64,000 bases of DNA from Mugil cephalus (GCF_022458985.1 NC_061773.1:4718001-4782000); one strand, 5' to 3'. Shown: positions 12,402 through 25,400, counted from the first letter of the stretch. Program-made: numbers and translations. The notes: generated from the letters alone by a model not told the origin.

Positions 12402-13409
12402 CCTCACAGTGGCTCCTCTTCTCTCTCACTCTGTTCCTGTTGGTCCTAGGTTCCTCTTATTGACTGCAGTCCGTTGCAGCGTGTGTGTGTGTTTGTCCGT
12501 GTGTGCATGTGCAGACAGACAGAATCAGGCGGGATGATAGGTGAATTGCTTTGTGTTCCCCTTTGCCATAATCCTCTTAAAACTTGCACATCTACGTAAG
12601 GTGGGTGAGAGCCGCAGAGAGCAAGAAAGAGAGGAAGATTATGCATTATTGGTTATGTTTACTTCAGTAAAACTCTGAATACAATAACATTAATATTCTT
12701 TTATGATTTTTGTTGTGAGGTATTCCCTATGGTGTTCCCTATGACATATTATTGTTGTCTATGTGTCATTTTTAAACATTTTTAAGCGGTAACCTGTGAT
12801 GTCTGAGAGACTTTTTATGTGGTTGGGTTTTTATTGGCTTAAATACTCAGTACTTTTACTTGTGTGGTATTTTGTGTAAGTGTTTTTTTTTTTTTTTTTT
12901 TTTCCTGTGCATGTGTCTTATGTGAACCGCTAATAAACATATCAAACATGACAGCAGACTCCAGCTAGTGTCCTAATCTTTCAAGTAACTAACTGTCATT
13001 TTAGTGAAAAGTGAAAATAATCAAGTAAAGTACAGATAACTCAAACTTGTGTCTAATTACAACAACTGAGAAAATACTTTTCATCACAAAGTGAAGAAAA
13101 TATGACCAACAACGCCCCTTAAAATATCTGCCACTACATTACCCATGATGCCCCGGGTGACACGGAAACGGATTCTAATACGACACCGGTTCTGTCTCTA
13201 CTTGGGCGCGCTCGCAGTCTCGACCCGGACACTCGGCTGTCTGAGGCTGATACAAAGACCTAATAACTTGTCAGACTCCGCCCTCCTGGGTGTGTGTCGG
13301 GACGCTCCGAGTGAAAGTGTTTCGGGCGACAGTTAGTGTGTCAGTCAATTCAGTTTGCAGCCGTCGTTAGGTCGTTGTTATCATCTTCTGTGAACAAGAA
13401 GTCAGAGAA
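12402..13409. other. Divergent promoter region GDI-like gene / TMEM43
   Basis: About 1 kb between start codons. Near the GDI side (12480-12520) is an imperfect GT/CA tract in probable 5' UTR. The centre is AT-rich with a T run at 12882-12903. The TMEM43-proximal 280 bp is GC-richer and carries the ZNF143-like site annotated separately. No coding sequence was recognised. Confidence 0.55.
13133..13152 (+). promoter_or_regulatory. ZNF143/THAP11-like promoter element upstream of TMEM43
   Basis: The sequence ACTACATTACCCATGATGCC closely resembles the vertebrate ACTACAATTCCC(A)-ATGC element bound by ZNF143 and THAP11, which is typical of TATA-less housekeeping promoters. It lies about 260 bp upstream of the TMEM43 ATG, just before GC-rich sequence. 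The match is by eye only. Confidence 0.5.
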
Positions 13410-16400
13410 ATGTCTTCAGCTCAGACAGTGAGTGGTGCTCTAATAACGGGGCTGTGGCTTTTATTTGACCAACGACCATTATTTGTGCAGCTAATGTAAC
13501 TTTAACACAACGTTAGCATCTTTACTGCCGCCTTTTCAGCTTCACTTCCACCCATCGCCTTAACTTTAACTAGCCACTAATTCACTGGCGACGTCGTAAA
13601 TTAGCGAACGGACCATGTATGGTGTGATAAATATGTTACTCTCAGTTTGTTTATGAGCCTTTATTCACCGAGTAAAGTGTAATGTGAGTTTAGAAAGAAC
13701 GAAAGAGGTGTGTCATAATGTCCACGGCTCAGTGGGTGACACGGGACATGGGACACAGAGTTGTGTGGTGCATTCAAGTGCATAGGTTTACTAAACAAGT
13801 CATTTAAGTAAACCTGTCTCTAACGAAAAGACAAGAGATGTATGAGCATAAAAGTAACAACCAGGTTGAGACATGCAAGCTTTACCTGTAGGTTAGAAAT
13901 TCATTGTATTTGAATGAATCCTGTCATGACTAAATATTATGTTCAAGTAATCAGAACATACTGAACATTTGTAGCACTTAAAGTAACTCATTACATGTTA
14001 CTTTAGTGGAAGAAATGGAAGTACGTATAAGCAGAACCATACGTTTAGTAAGTGCAGTGTTTCACTCTATGTTTAGTTGCAGCTACTATTCAGCTTCTAT
14101 TCTTCTCCTTTTTCTCTTAGTTCACAGACAAAAACCGAGACCAGCACAAGCGTGTGTCTGCTCAGTCCAACCCTGGATTCCTGGAGCGACTAAGCGAAAC
14201 CGCCGGAGGAACAGTTCTTGGCGTCGGGCTGTTTTTCCTCTCTATCTACATCCTCTTCACCAATGAGGTAAGACGCCCCCACACGGAGGGAACAAGGGCT
14301 TCAGATCAGGTGTTTGCTGGGGTCGTACTGATGCTGGTCGGTTTAACAGCAGAGTCTCCCTCTCTCCTCAGGGACGGGCTCTGCAAACAGCGTCTTCCCT
14401 GGATGAAGGCCTCTCTCAGGTTGTGTCGCTGGGGCCGTACTCCGGCTTCGACGTGCAGAACAATGACCGACTAGTTCACCTGTCCACACAGCTGCACACG
14501 GCACAGGTAGACCACCCTCCACGCTGCCAGTTTACACACGGTTTACACACGGTTTACACACGGTTTACACACGGTTTATACACGGCTCTGTTGAACTTGG
14601 TGTCAAGGTGAAGTGGATTTAATGAAACGGTAGAAAGTAGCTTCCTGAACATTTCTGGACATAGTCGGACGTGTTGGCTTTTTTAGAGGTGGTTTATGAA
14701 CACTTTCTTTTCAGTATATGTTGTGTCCTTATACATAGATTAGCCACAACATTATGACCACTGACAGGAGAAGTAAATAACATTGACTGTCTTGTGACAA
14801 TTCAATGTCCTGCTGGGAAACGTCTGAATGACTTACAACAAAAACATGGAGAACTGCGCAAGGTGTTGACCTGGCCTCCAAATTCACTAGATCCCAAACT
14901 GATCAAGTATCTGTGGGATGATCCACAGAGGCCCCACCCCTCAACCCATAGGACCCAGAGACCCCCACTAACAACATCCTGTTACCAGACACAGGACACC
15001 CTCAAAAGACTGTTCTGGAGGCACAAGGGAGATGTAACAATATTAGGAAGGTGGTCATAATGTTATGTCAGTTCGGTGTGTACCATCAGATTTTTTAAAT
15101 TCACAAATATTTCTGTCTGTGTGGTCCTCGTAAGTCAAATTGTAATAATTAAAAAAAGAACATGTCTGACTTTAGTGCAGTTCACATGTATTTGTATGTA
15201 TTTATTCATGTGCTCCTGTGTCTGTGCAGCCCCTCCATGATCCCAACTACAGAGTGGTGGTGCAGGCGGTGAAGCTGAAGAGGGAGGTGGAGATGTATCA
15301 GTGGGTGGAGTACCAAGAGAGCAAGTGAGTCTGTTGTCAACACTCAGGGTGTGGCCAGGTGCAAAAATGTTGGCTCGAATAAAGAGCAAACGTGTTCACG
15401 GTGGCATGTTACCGTGTGATTGATTTCAGGGACTATCAAGAGGACGGTGAAACCAAGACAGAGACAACATACACCTACAGTGAGTTTATTTTATTATTAT
15501 TATTGAGACTAAGTCTTTGGTTTGACTGTTGGATGTGAAGTGAAGCATGTTGACTCTTTTCTCTAGACACCGAGTGGAAGTCAGAGTTGGTCAACAGTCG
15601 CAACTTTGACAAGGAAATTGGTCACCAGAACCCGAGGTACTGACACATTTTAAAGTCGATTGTGTTATCTGTGTGTTATGTGTCCGTGCTCTATTTTCAC
15701 TTGGTCTTTGTGCCTCAGTGCCATGGCAGTCGAGAGTGTAACAGTGGTGGCACCTGAAGTCAGAGCCGGACCGTTCATCCTGTCTAAAGGTACGTCACTA
15801 AACACACACACGCATATCACACAGAGGTGGTGTTGTATGTGAGTAGATTTTGTTGTCTTCCTCAGGCCTGGTGGAGCAGATAAATAACTTCCAGACACTG
15901 AGTCTGAGAGATTTTCCTCTCATAAGCTTGGACCCTTTCCTCTCCATCCATGACGACTATTTCTATCACACTCAGACCCCGCGCAGGCCAGAGGTGAGCA
16001 TCAAGACGTCAGCTTCTCACAGTAACACTCACCCTGACTCTTTTTTTTGCGTTGCTTCTTCCGCATTTAACAAGTTTGAATTTGTCTTGATTCCTGAGGT
16101 CGGGGACGTGCGGGTGAGATTCTCCTTCGCTGGACTGAGTGGTGAGAACTCGCCCCTCGGCCCGGCTCAAATTGTAGGTGCTCCAGACGACAATTCTTTC
16201 CTTCAGTCGGTCAAAAACCTCAAACATGTTCAGTTCACCGTCACATAGCAGGAAGAAACGTGTCCTGTCGTCACATTTGAGATGTTTGATTGAAAATAAC
16301 TTTATTCATTTTCATAAAGGCTGTTGAATTGCATGAATTCAAACTATTAGTTCGCACAGAGTCGGGTTTCAGGTTTTGACGCTGGTGAAAACACTGTTTT

Positions 16401-17054
16401 TCAGGTCAGTGTCGTAGCCATGCAGCGAGGGGAGCGGCTGATACCCTTTAAAACCAGGTCAGGAGACTCTCTGGAGATCCTCTATCTGGAGGAGCTCTCT
16501 GCACAGGTCAGTGTGGAACTTTTTTGACTTCATTTCTTAAGAGATATTGTGATATACATAGTTACAATATCCATATTTATAGCGTGTGGTTAAAGCATGT
16601 TTCGTGTATGGTTGGTACTTGTTGAGGCTGTGTTGTTCTGTGCAGGAGGTGTTTGAGAGGGAACAAAAGAGCAACAGTATGAAGACATGGGGTCTGAGGG
16701 CTGCGGGCTGGGCTCTCATGTTCCTCAGTATTCAGCTGACCATGCGCATCATCTACACACTGGGTAAGTCCACACTCACTGCTGCTGTTCAGCCGCATCC
16801 TGCGTGAACTCCATCCTTCATTCACAGCCCCTGTCTGTGTTTTTCCTGCAGTGGACTGGGTTCCCGTCCTCAGAGACCTTGTGTCTGTCGGGTTGAAGAT
16901 CTTTGCCCTGTGCGTGTCCTGCTCGCTGTCTCTTCTCGTCATTGGAGTGGGTTGGCTTTTTTACCGACCGTTAGTGACGGTGGCTCTGGGAGCTCTGGCT
17001 CTTCTTCCAGTGTTCCTCGCCCGCTCAGGACTTCCAGCCAAAAAGAATGAATGA
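13410..17054 (+). CDS. tmem43: TMEM43 (LUMA), inner nuclear membrane protein
   Basis: Multi-pass protein of the inner nuclear envelope and ER that binds lamins and emerin; the human gene causes arrhythmogenic cardiomyopathy type 5 (family knowledge). Twelve coding exons join in phase: 13410-13427, 14121-14267, 14372-14506, 15230-15324, 15430-15479, 15567-15636, 15719-15789, 15866-15993, 16099-16173, 16405-16506, 16646-16763 and 16852-17054, giving 403 residues (human 400). The N-terminal membrane segment is [13 protein letters not shown]. The large lumenal DUF1625 domain follows ([27 protein letters not shown]). Three hydrophobic segments lie at the C-terminus within [39 protein letters not shown] and [14 protein letters not shown]. 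The stretch [14 protein letters not shown] is nearly identical to human, and the protein ends PAKKNE where human ends PAKKLE. The six-codon first exon (MSSAQT) is supported by its splice donor and phase. Confidence 0.95.
14531..14585 (+). repeat. Short tandem repeat, 11-bp unit x5, in TMEM43 intron 3
   Basis: Five consecutive copies of GTTTACACACG, the last with one change (TATACACG). It starts about 25 bp after the exon 3 donor. It is plain minisatellite sequence. Confidence 0.85.
14736..15074 (+). mobile_element. Tc1-like DNA transposon, internally deleted copy 3 (TMEM43 intron 3)
   Basis: Has both terminal repeats: TAGCCACAACATTATGACCA at the left and GGTCATAATGTTATGTCAG at the right. The subterminal CACTGACAGGAGAAGTAAAT is the same as in copy 2. 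The central part retains the C-terminal end of the transposase on the plus strand: [20 protein letters not shown], matching the WPPNSPDLNPIEHLWD catalytic-glutamate region of Tc1 transposases but with the region altered. The N-terminal two thirds is deleted. It lies wholly inside the intron; the next exon starts about 155 bp further on. Confidence 0.8.
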
Positions 17055-17398
17055 CTATTGAACTGATGACGAGAATGAGGTTGTGACGCAGCTGTGGAAC
17101 TTTTCATCAGACTGTGCAGCTTTATCGATGCAGATTTTCAAGCAGCATAGGACGTTTCCTTGGGTTAAACAGACATTTGCTAAATGTGCTTTGCTCTAAA
17201 AGGTGAAACAGAGTTGTTGTTCTAACAGACATTTCTGTTTTCCTTAAATATTATCAGATGTGACAATCAGCCAAGCATGCGTCACCGTTTCTCACTTGAA
17301 ATAATGTTGCTCACAATGAGCATGTCTATAGTGTCATTCTCACTGTAAATGTAACTCATCACAGCTGGTCCTTTCACCAAATGTTAACTCACTCAAGC

Positions 17399-17404
17399 AA
17401 TAAA
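17399..17404 (+). terminator. Polyadenylation signal AATAAA of TMEM43
   Basis: Canonical hexamer about 345 bp after the TMEM43 stop codon. Confidence 0.6.
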
Positions 17405-17960
17405 GTTTACCAAAGAATTATCAATTGTTTTTCCGTTCAGGGCTGATTCAGGAAGAAGTGAAAATTAATGTCATCGCTCCTGTTAGATGACAGAAGCAGT
17501 TAAATGTAGCAGAGGTCTCTTTACTGGTCAGACCTGCAGTGCCTCAGTGATCTATCCTGCCCCGGTCTTAGGTCTTAGATCAGTTCTGTCTACACAAAAC
17601 CTGGAGCAGCAGTGAAGATCCTCTAGAGACAAGTACTCCCCTGATAATACTGGGCTTTATTTGCATAGAGTGAAAACACAGAGTGAAAAAAATTAGATCT
17701 GACTGGTGATCGGATCTTAATCCAGAGCCTGAACAGGCCCATACCGAACAAACAAGGTCTATTTAGAGGTATAAAAACATTAAACATTATTTCACACAGA
17801 TCCAGTCATTTATCCTTTAATGTAGGTTTCTATAAAACGCTCTGTCCTATGTGTGACCAAAAAATCATTATCACATCTTGTCCTTCACAACATTGCCTCG
17901 TGAAAACAAGATCAGCTGATTAAATGAGACACTTGAGTTAATAACTTTGTCAAGAGAATT

Positions 17961-17966
17961 TTTATT
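17961..17966 (-). terminator. Polyadenylation signal AATAAA of CENPE
   Basis: Canonical hexamer on the minus strand about 100 bp beyond the CENPE stop codon, implying a very short 3' UTR. Confidence 0.5.
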
Positions 17967-18061
17967 ATTTAAAACGACAGAATAAAGGAATAAAACACTA
18001 GACAGAGAGGGTGAAAAACACTTAAAAGAAGATTTAAAAAGTATTGCGAGTGTGAATCATT

Positions 18062-21000
18062 TCACTGGGTTTTACACATTTCATCTTGTTTTGGAGACTT
18101 TGGGGACCACCACTCCTTTCTGTCTGCACCCACAGCAGCATCTGCAACACACAAGACTTTCATCAGACAAATCGGAGCTCAAGTGACATGAAAACGCTCA
18201 TCTGTGTAATATTCACAAAGGTTTCCTGTGGAGATCCTGTAGGATAATGTGCAAAGATCTGCAGGAGTGAGTCAACACAATGCAGTTTGCATTATGAACA
18301 TAAATAACAATTTTCTTGATATCAGAAAACTCCACAGGACACCTTTAAACCAACCAACACCTGTGAGAGTCAAATTATTTACCATGATTCAACACAACAG
18401 TGGTTGTAAGTGTATTTGTCACCCAGTGTCAATGAACCACTTCCTGTCCACATTCAAACATAAACTCCTTCTCATTTTTTCCATCATTTAACTTGTGTCA
18501 TATATTAATAGATAAAAATGGGTGGAGAAAATAAAGTTTAGAGTTTTACGTATGTGGTTTATTAATTTTGCCGAGCCCGTTCATATTAAGGGTGCGCTAA
18601 ATATTAGAAAGGTGTTTAGTGTCATACATCATCACAATCGACAGCTGTGTATAGTGCATTATATATTATTTATATATTATTTATATATTATTTCGATTAA
18701 TCTTGGGGGAATCACTGAAAGACTAAATCTTGTGCTTCTTAAAGTTTCTGTCCAACCTAATGAGGTTGTTCAGGTTATATTTTACATTGATTTCCACGTT
18801 ATTTAAATGTGAGATCAGACCGTCCCTCATCGGGTCCCATCACCCCATGCTCCTGTTAGTGCACCCACACACTGTGACTGCCCACACACAACATATTACA
18901 GCTGCTGTTACCCTTCTCTGCCTCAGGCGTGTCAGGAACATCGGAAACTTCTGGTAAAACAAACAGCCCTTGTCTTTATGACATGAAGACGTTTTAATAA
19001 AGACAGTGACACACACACATATTTAAAAGTGTAGCTTACCTGGAACGGTGCCAAGGCTGGAGTTATCAAAAAACTGCTTGGGACAGGTTCTGGACAGCAG
19101 CTCTGAGCTTCCACCCATGTCAAAGATTCTGCTTTTGGGGGAGTCGAGCAGGGAGACCTTTGGAGAGTCCAGACCCTTCTTGGGGGACGCCAGCAGCTTC
19201 CTGGGGGAGTCCATAATGTTTCCTGGAGAGTCCAGGGCCTTCTTGGAAGCAACCAGAAACTTTTTGGGTGAGTTGAGGAGGTCTGAGGCGTCGGAGGTCA
19301 TGAGGAGAGGCCTCTTGGTGGGGGTGCACTGCGATGAAGGCTTTTCCAGCTCAGTTTTGCTCTTCACCTTCAGCTTCAAGGCTCTGTTCTTCCATTTGCT
19401 GATCTCGACCTGCTGACTGGACACCACGCTGATGACGCAGAGGGGCAGAGGTCAGAGCAGGAACAAAGGGCCACGTGAACCGTCTCTACCTCCATTTAAC
19501 TGCTTCATAGCAATGTGTCAACTATGTGATGTGAGGTTCTTGTTTTGTTGCCCTAACATAATAATTACACATTGTGTTCATCTACACGTAGATGGACAGA
19601 GCAAATACTGCAAAAAAACACAACTCCTTCTCATTATTTCTTGGTCATTGTTACCTTTCCAGCTCAGTGATTTTCAGCTGAAGCTGCTTGATCTCCTCCT
19701 CCAGCTTGGTCTTCTCCACCATAACGCTGCTCTTGGTCATCAGACCTCTGGGGTGGGTCAGTCTGGCATGCAGGTCTTCACCCTGCAGGACTGATTTCAA
19801 CACAGCAACATTAGTGCTACTCTCTATTTGTACATTTACCTCTTGCTAATGTATTCAGAAGAGATGTGAGACATGTTTAACCCTTGCACTTTGATGACAA
19901 ACCTTCAAATATCACAAGAATAAAACAACTTTGTGCTGACTTACATGATTCCTCCCCTTGCTGTGATTTCCTCAAAATCTCCTTTAGCTTCCTCAGTGAA
20001 TCTTCTTTTTCACTCAGCAGTGTGGTCATCCTGTCGATCCTGAATGAGAACAATCAGTCATCAAAGAGATGAAATGAACATCTTGCAGTATAATCTTATC
20101 CAGACTCCCAGCTAATGTTAACTCAACCATTTCTAACACAATCACCCTCAGACTTTGGAAACCTCAGAGGACGAAACAAAACTGTCTGAATGAATAAAAA
20201 AAATTCTCTTACTCTTTTTTGTGCTCATCAGAGGCTGAACTGAGCTTCACCTCCATTTGGAACAGCTTATTCTGAAGTTTCTCCAGCTCCACTGCGCTGG
20301 GTGGTGCTTTTTTCTGGATCAGAAAAAGAAAATATTATCAAAGAATCAAATTTGAAGCAAAACCAGTGTTATGATGAGGCAAAGGCTACATCTTTAGACG
20401 TACCTCAGACTCTCGTAGTTTGCATTTCAGGGTTTGAATTGTGTCCTCTTTTTCCTCCACTACAGCCCGGCTGTCCTGAAGCTCAGTCTGGAGGAGCTGG
20501 GTGGCCCGTTTATGGTTGGACAGGCTGTTATTGGCAGTGATATGAGCTTCCTCCAGCTGCTCATTTTGTGCATGCAGAACCTGTTGTACAATCAATAACA
20601 AAAGCATCTGTCACTGTAAACTAACAGACACATAGAGATCGGTTCCTACTTCACCTCATTTTTAGTGGCAGATTAATCCACATTTGATGATCTAATATTT
20701 ACGGGTCTGTGAGTTATAAAGCTAAGAAAGAAAGCGCTTGACACAGATATTTCAGACGAACCTTGACTTTTTCCTCAGCTTCCTGGAGCTGAATAACAAG
20801 TTGTTGGTTGTCCTTCAGCAGGGAGAGTTCACTCTTTAGAGGAGCGCCCTCTAGTGCCTGCAGCAGAGTGAAACTCTTGCTTTTCTCCTCTCTGAGCTGA
20901 GACTCCGTCTGAGCCTCCAGCTGCTTGACCTCTTCAAACAAACAGCTCTGCTCATCGATGACGTCCTGCGGGAGGGACAACGAAAGAAACACAATGTTAA

Positions 21001-22426
21001 TAGTGGAAGTAGATAAAGGAAAAGGAAAAAACTTCAGTGTTACACTGTACCTGTAGAGGCATCATCTTGCTCTGTCCCACTGCAGACCTGCGCTTGAGCT
21101 CCTGGCTGAGGAGCTTGTCCAGGTCACTGAAGCTGATTGACTGGTTGGCGATTAAGCTCTGCAGCTGCTCTCTGAACGTCTCCCTCTCTTGGATCTCAGC
21201 TTTCAGCTCACTGAGGTAAGAAGTAAAGTTGGCCCAGAGCTTCTCCAGAATCACGGGCATTTTCTGCAAACATAAAGTCAGCATAAGGTTTTTGCACAGT
21301 AGCGATGGAGAGATGGATGTAAACTGATGAAGAGGAGAGAGTCATAGAGGAATATGTCTCCTGCTCACTACTACACTCTTCATGAACTTAACTGTTTAGC
21401 TAGATATCACCAAATTACCTGGTCAATGATGACAATTTACAGAGAAGCAGAATAACTATGACACTCTCCACCTTGTATGTTATGTTAATTGAGTCTAAAT
21501 AAGACTCAAGAAAAATCTTATTGCGTGGACTGATCAGTGGCGCTCACCTGCAGGTAAAACTGTCTTTTGTCCAGGAGCTCGGTCAGTCTGCGTTCCCACA
21601 CCGTGTGGAAGTCATCTTTGACTGAATAGCTCGGCGCTTGCTCTCTGGAGAGCAGCACGTCCTGCAGCCGCCTCTCTTCAAAAACAGCCAAATCTTTCTT
21701 CACCAACTTCTCGAACATTTTCTTGTAGCCCAGAGCTCGCACATGTATTTGTTCCTGGAGACACAGGGAGTTTACAGTTAATATGAATCTAAAGTAACAT
21801 ATCGCACAAATTTCAACTGTCAAAGACGTGTTGATATTTACTTTGATTTTTATGAGAGTCTGTACAGTCTGTAGTCCCAGCTGACAGACAGCATTGTAGG
21901 CCTCCATGGTGGGTTTTGGGAGAGAGGCCAGTATAGTGTGCTTCAGGGAACACTGGACTCTCAACACATTGTTCAGAGCTGTGGAGTTGTACTTGGAACA
22001 AGTGTCTATAAAGTGCTGGAATCTTCCAAAGGACTCCTATAATAATATGAGACGAGTTATATCAGAGTTAGAATGAATTCATACTGTATGGTTGTACTCT
22101 TTAAAAGAGATAATAGCTGGTGTTACCTGAAGCTGCCCAGTGGACTCCTGCAAGCGAGATGACTCCACCTCTTTGGCTCCACTGACCTTCTCTAAGCTGC
22201 TGAGCTGCTCTCTGAGGGCTGAGATGGTGACGTTTGCTTCACTGAGCAACTGAAAGAAAAAAAAAAAAAAAAGTAAAGAAACTTTCTGTTTTTCGGCTGG
22301 ATTTGGGGCTTGATTAAAAAAACATCTCACGTGATGTTGACAAACCTGCTGTGAGACGTCTGCTTCAACTTTAGCCTGAGCTTCTCTGCCCCTCAACATT
22401 TGCAGCTGCTCCTCAAGTTGTTGCAT
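18062..22426 (-). other. cenpe: CENPE distal rod and C-terminal tail, exons 45-57
   Basis: Exons: 22346-22426, 22127-22249, 21842-22036, 21548-21754, 21051-21263, 20762-20965, 20404-20580, 20213-20313, 19945-20039, 19655-19790, 19040-19428, 18912-18950 and 18062-18141. Exons 47-49 correspond to the conserved kinetochore-targeting part of the rod in human CENP-E. Exon 55 encodes [14 protein letters not shown] and then a Pro/Ser-rich tail with repeated DSPKK/ASPKK-type S-P sites ([27 protein letters not shown]), plausible CDK/MAPK targets, and [10 protein letters not shown]. The last exon ends DEMCKTQ followed by TGA; CKTQ is the same CaaX farnesylation box as in mammalian CENP-E. Intron 56 (18142-18911, about 0.77 kb) is AT-rich with a short TATATTATTTA-type tandem around 18660-18692. 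Confidence 0.9.
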
Positions 22427-25400
22427 CTGTAAAAAAACAACAAAGACAATGACGATCACTGTGACCAGACATGGCAGATCAACGGTATAAGAGCAATTAT
22501 AAAAATAAATAAAAAAACACCACTAAACAGTTTTTTCAAAAATGTGTATCTCTGATCATTTTCATTCATAAAACTGAAAACTCCTGTCTCAGGGAACATA
22601 TAATACACATAATAAAGCAAACACCTTAAGTTAATCCTAAACTGCACAAGAAACGACAACACAGTCATTTCCCAACCAGTGGAGTTTATGGCACCTAGAC
22701 TACAATAATCCATCACCCCCACCCCTTAAATCTGCACTGTGTCCTGGATACATTAGCTTAAGAGGTGCTGGTAAACTGGTCTATTTTCTCTAGTCTTCAC
22801 TATTCACATGTATCAGTTACAGAAGTGACAAATGAACGACTACATCTAATTTGACAGTGAATGACTTGAACCTACATCTTGTTGCAGTTTGCCCTCTTGT
22901 TCTCCTCTATCAGACTGTAGCTGCTCGATCAACTGTTCCTGCTTGCTCAGCTTTTCCTGGATGGCCGAGACCTGGCGTTGGATGAAAGTTAGAATTTAAC
23001 TGAGAACATTAAAGCAGTACGAGGAGCCTTTAAGCTCATCCAAGTTATTCTTCACCGTTTATTAATGATTTTATAATTGCACAATTGTACCATCTCCATT
23101 CTTTCCTCCAGTCCTGCTCTAAGCTGGGTCTTCTCCTCACTCAGTCCAGCCAGTAGTTCCTGCAGCTGATCTCTCTCCTCAGTGAGAGACGTCACTCTGC
23201 ACAGCAGCTTCTCCATCTCCTCTGCGCTGGAATTCTTCTCAGACAGTAGAGCGTCTCTCTCTGCCTCCATCATCTGCAGTTTGTGAGTCAAAGTTCCCAT
23301 CTGTGAGGAATGGAGCAGTTAGAACGAACATTCAAGTCTCTGTAACTCCAGCCGAGGCATAAAACAGTTTATAACGACTCTGTGTAAAGTGATGTACAAA
23401 GTGACATGTACGTGTTTTATAGAAATAAATTTGTCAAAAACCTCAGCCTGTAGCACTGCCACCCGGTCCTCCAGTTCTGCTCTGAGCTGCTTCTTCTCCA
23501 GACTCATTCCCTCCACTATCTCCTGCAGCTGATCCCTCTCCTCAGTGACGGATGTCACTCTGCACAGCAGCTTCTCCATGTCCTCTGTGGAGGACTGACA
23601 GCTTGTCTTCTCAGAGAGCAGACGGTTTCTTTCTGCTTCAACAATCTCCAGTTTCTCGGCCAGATCCCGTATCTGCAAAAAAAGAAGAGTGCAGTGAGAA
23701 ATGTCACAATGTTCCTCTGAAAACAAGTCTTTTATAAGAACCACTGGTAAACACACAAACCTGTTGATCTGAAGAACCCTCCTTCTCCTGACTCTGTTTC
23801 TCCAGGTCAGAGTTCCTGTTCTTCTGTTCATGCAGTTCTTCTTGGACAGATTTCAGGAGCTCTTGTGTTGAAGACACCTTGAGACAGACAGATGTCATCA
23901 GGAGCAGAAATAAACAGGATAAGGAAACAGTCCTCCTAAAGACCCCTCCTCCAAAACTCCATGACTAGAAGTGAAATCATAGTGACTATGTCTCTCACCA
24001 TATTCAGGTTCAGCTGCAGATCATCTTCCAGCTGCCTCTTCTGTTCAGTGACAGTCTGTAGAGTCATGTTCAGCTCTGCCGTCTGTTGAAGAAACATTAT
24101 TATTTGTTTCTCTTAAAATAAACTGAGCACCTCACGTTGTCTTACATCTAAAATAATGATTTGATCCTGTGTGAGGTCGTCACTGTTTACAGAACTAACG
24201 TTATCAAACACAAACCTCAGTCTGTAGTGTCTCCATTCTTTCCTCCAGCTCTGCTCTGAGCTGCTTCTTCTCCTCTCTCAGTCCCTCCAGTATTTCCTGC
24301 AGCTGATCTCTCTCCTCAGTGAGAGACGTCACTCTAGACAACAGTGTGTCCATGTCCTCTGTGGGGGACTGAGTGTTGCTCGTCCTCTCAGTCAGTAGAT
24401 TGTCTCTCTCTGCTTCAGTCAGCTGCAGTTTCTCTGTTAAAGTTCTTGTCTGTGAGGAAGGAAGCATAGAGAAGAATCAATAAAGCATCTCTTTGGTCCA
24501 GCTGTGCCTAAAACTGTTAATGTCTCATTTCTAATGTGTGCAACCCAAACCCAGGTGTTATTTTAGAAAAGGTGAAACCAAGCTCCAAACCTCAGTCTGT
24601 AGTGTCTCCATTCTGTCCTCCAGCTCTGCTCTGAGCTGCTTCTTCTCCTCTCTCAGTCCCTCCAGTATTTCCTGCAGCTGATCTCTCTCCTCAGTGAGAG
24701 ACGTCACTCTGGTTAACAGCTTGTCCATGTCTTCTGTGGAGGACTGAGTCTCTCCTGTCCTCTCAGACAGTAGACTGTCTCTCTCTGCTCGCAAACTCTC
24801 AAGCTCTTTGGTCAATCTCTGAATCTGTGACGAAAGAAAAGAGAATAAGTCAAACTGTAAATGTAAATATCAGAAAGACATGAATGTGATATTTAGTAAC
24901 TAGTTTCCTCAAGTTCTAACATCTGGCCACAAGTCAACATGTATAAGTAAATGTGGTCCTGCCTGGTCTTGAAGCTCCTGTAACTGGATGGTATCCCCAG
25001 CATCACTTCCACTGCTTGGTGTGTTCTCCAGCTCTGCCTTTTGATTCTTCAGCATCTTGATCTCCTCTTGTAGAGCTCTGATCTTCTCCTGAGATTCTCT
25101 CAGCTCCTCCTGGTTCTCGATCATCTGTAAGGTTTTAGCAACATGGATTCATTAAGAAGAAGTCTACTATAACAGCGACAAAGAGTCCTATCATTAAAGA
25201 GGGTTAGTCTTGCTTCTAATAATCACAAAGTAAACACTTAACTTGCGGCAACTGAAGGAAAATTGGAAGAACTTACCAGTTCTACGTTTTCTTTAAGGTC
25301 AGACTTCAGCTGGGTCACCTCCTCTTTAGTCTTCTCCAGATGCTCCTCCAGCTGTTGGATCTGAAATACAGTGCACAGATACGTTAACATTTCCATTACA

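Larger units (their letters stand above)
17055..18061. other. Convergent 3' region TMEM43 / CENPE
   Basis: TMEM43 3' UTR ends near the AATAAA at 17399-17404. CENPE 3' UTR, read on the minus strand, has an AATAAA at 17961-17966, about 100 bp past its stop. The roughly 550 bp between the two signals has no recognised gene or repeat. Confidence 0.6.

Noticed and set aside
14531-14585. Regularly repeated 11-mers as a CRISPR-like array
   Set aside because: The units are directly adjacent with no spacers, in a vertebrate intron; it is a minisatellite.
14794-15060. 88-residue open frame in TMEM43 intron 3 as a possible host gene
   Set aside because: It lies within a deleted Tc1-like transposon and includes only the WPPNS...LWD transposase remnant.
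18085-18141. Alternative last-exon frame of CENPE rich in cysteine and lysine, ending KVSKTR
   Set aside because: It does not match the phase of exon 56; the in-phase reading gives the expected CKTQ ending.
21037-21219. Plus-strand open frames opposite the CENPE rod exons (also near 19048, 23552, 27356, 32301)
   Set aside because: Leucine/serine-rich complements of coiled-coil exons, without splice or homology support.
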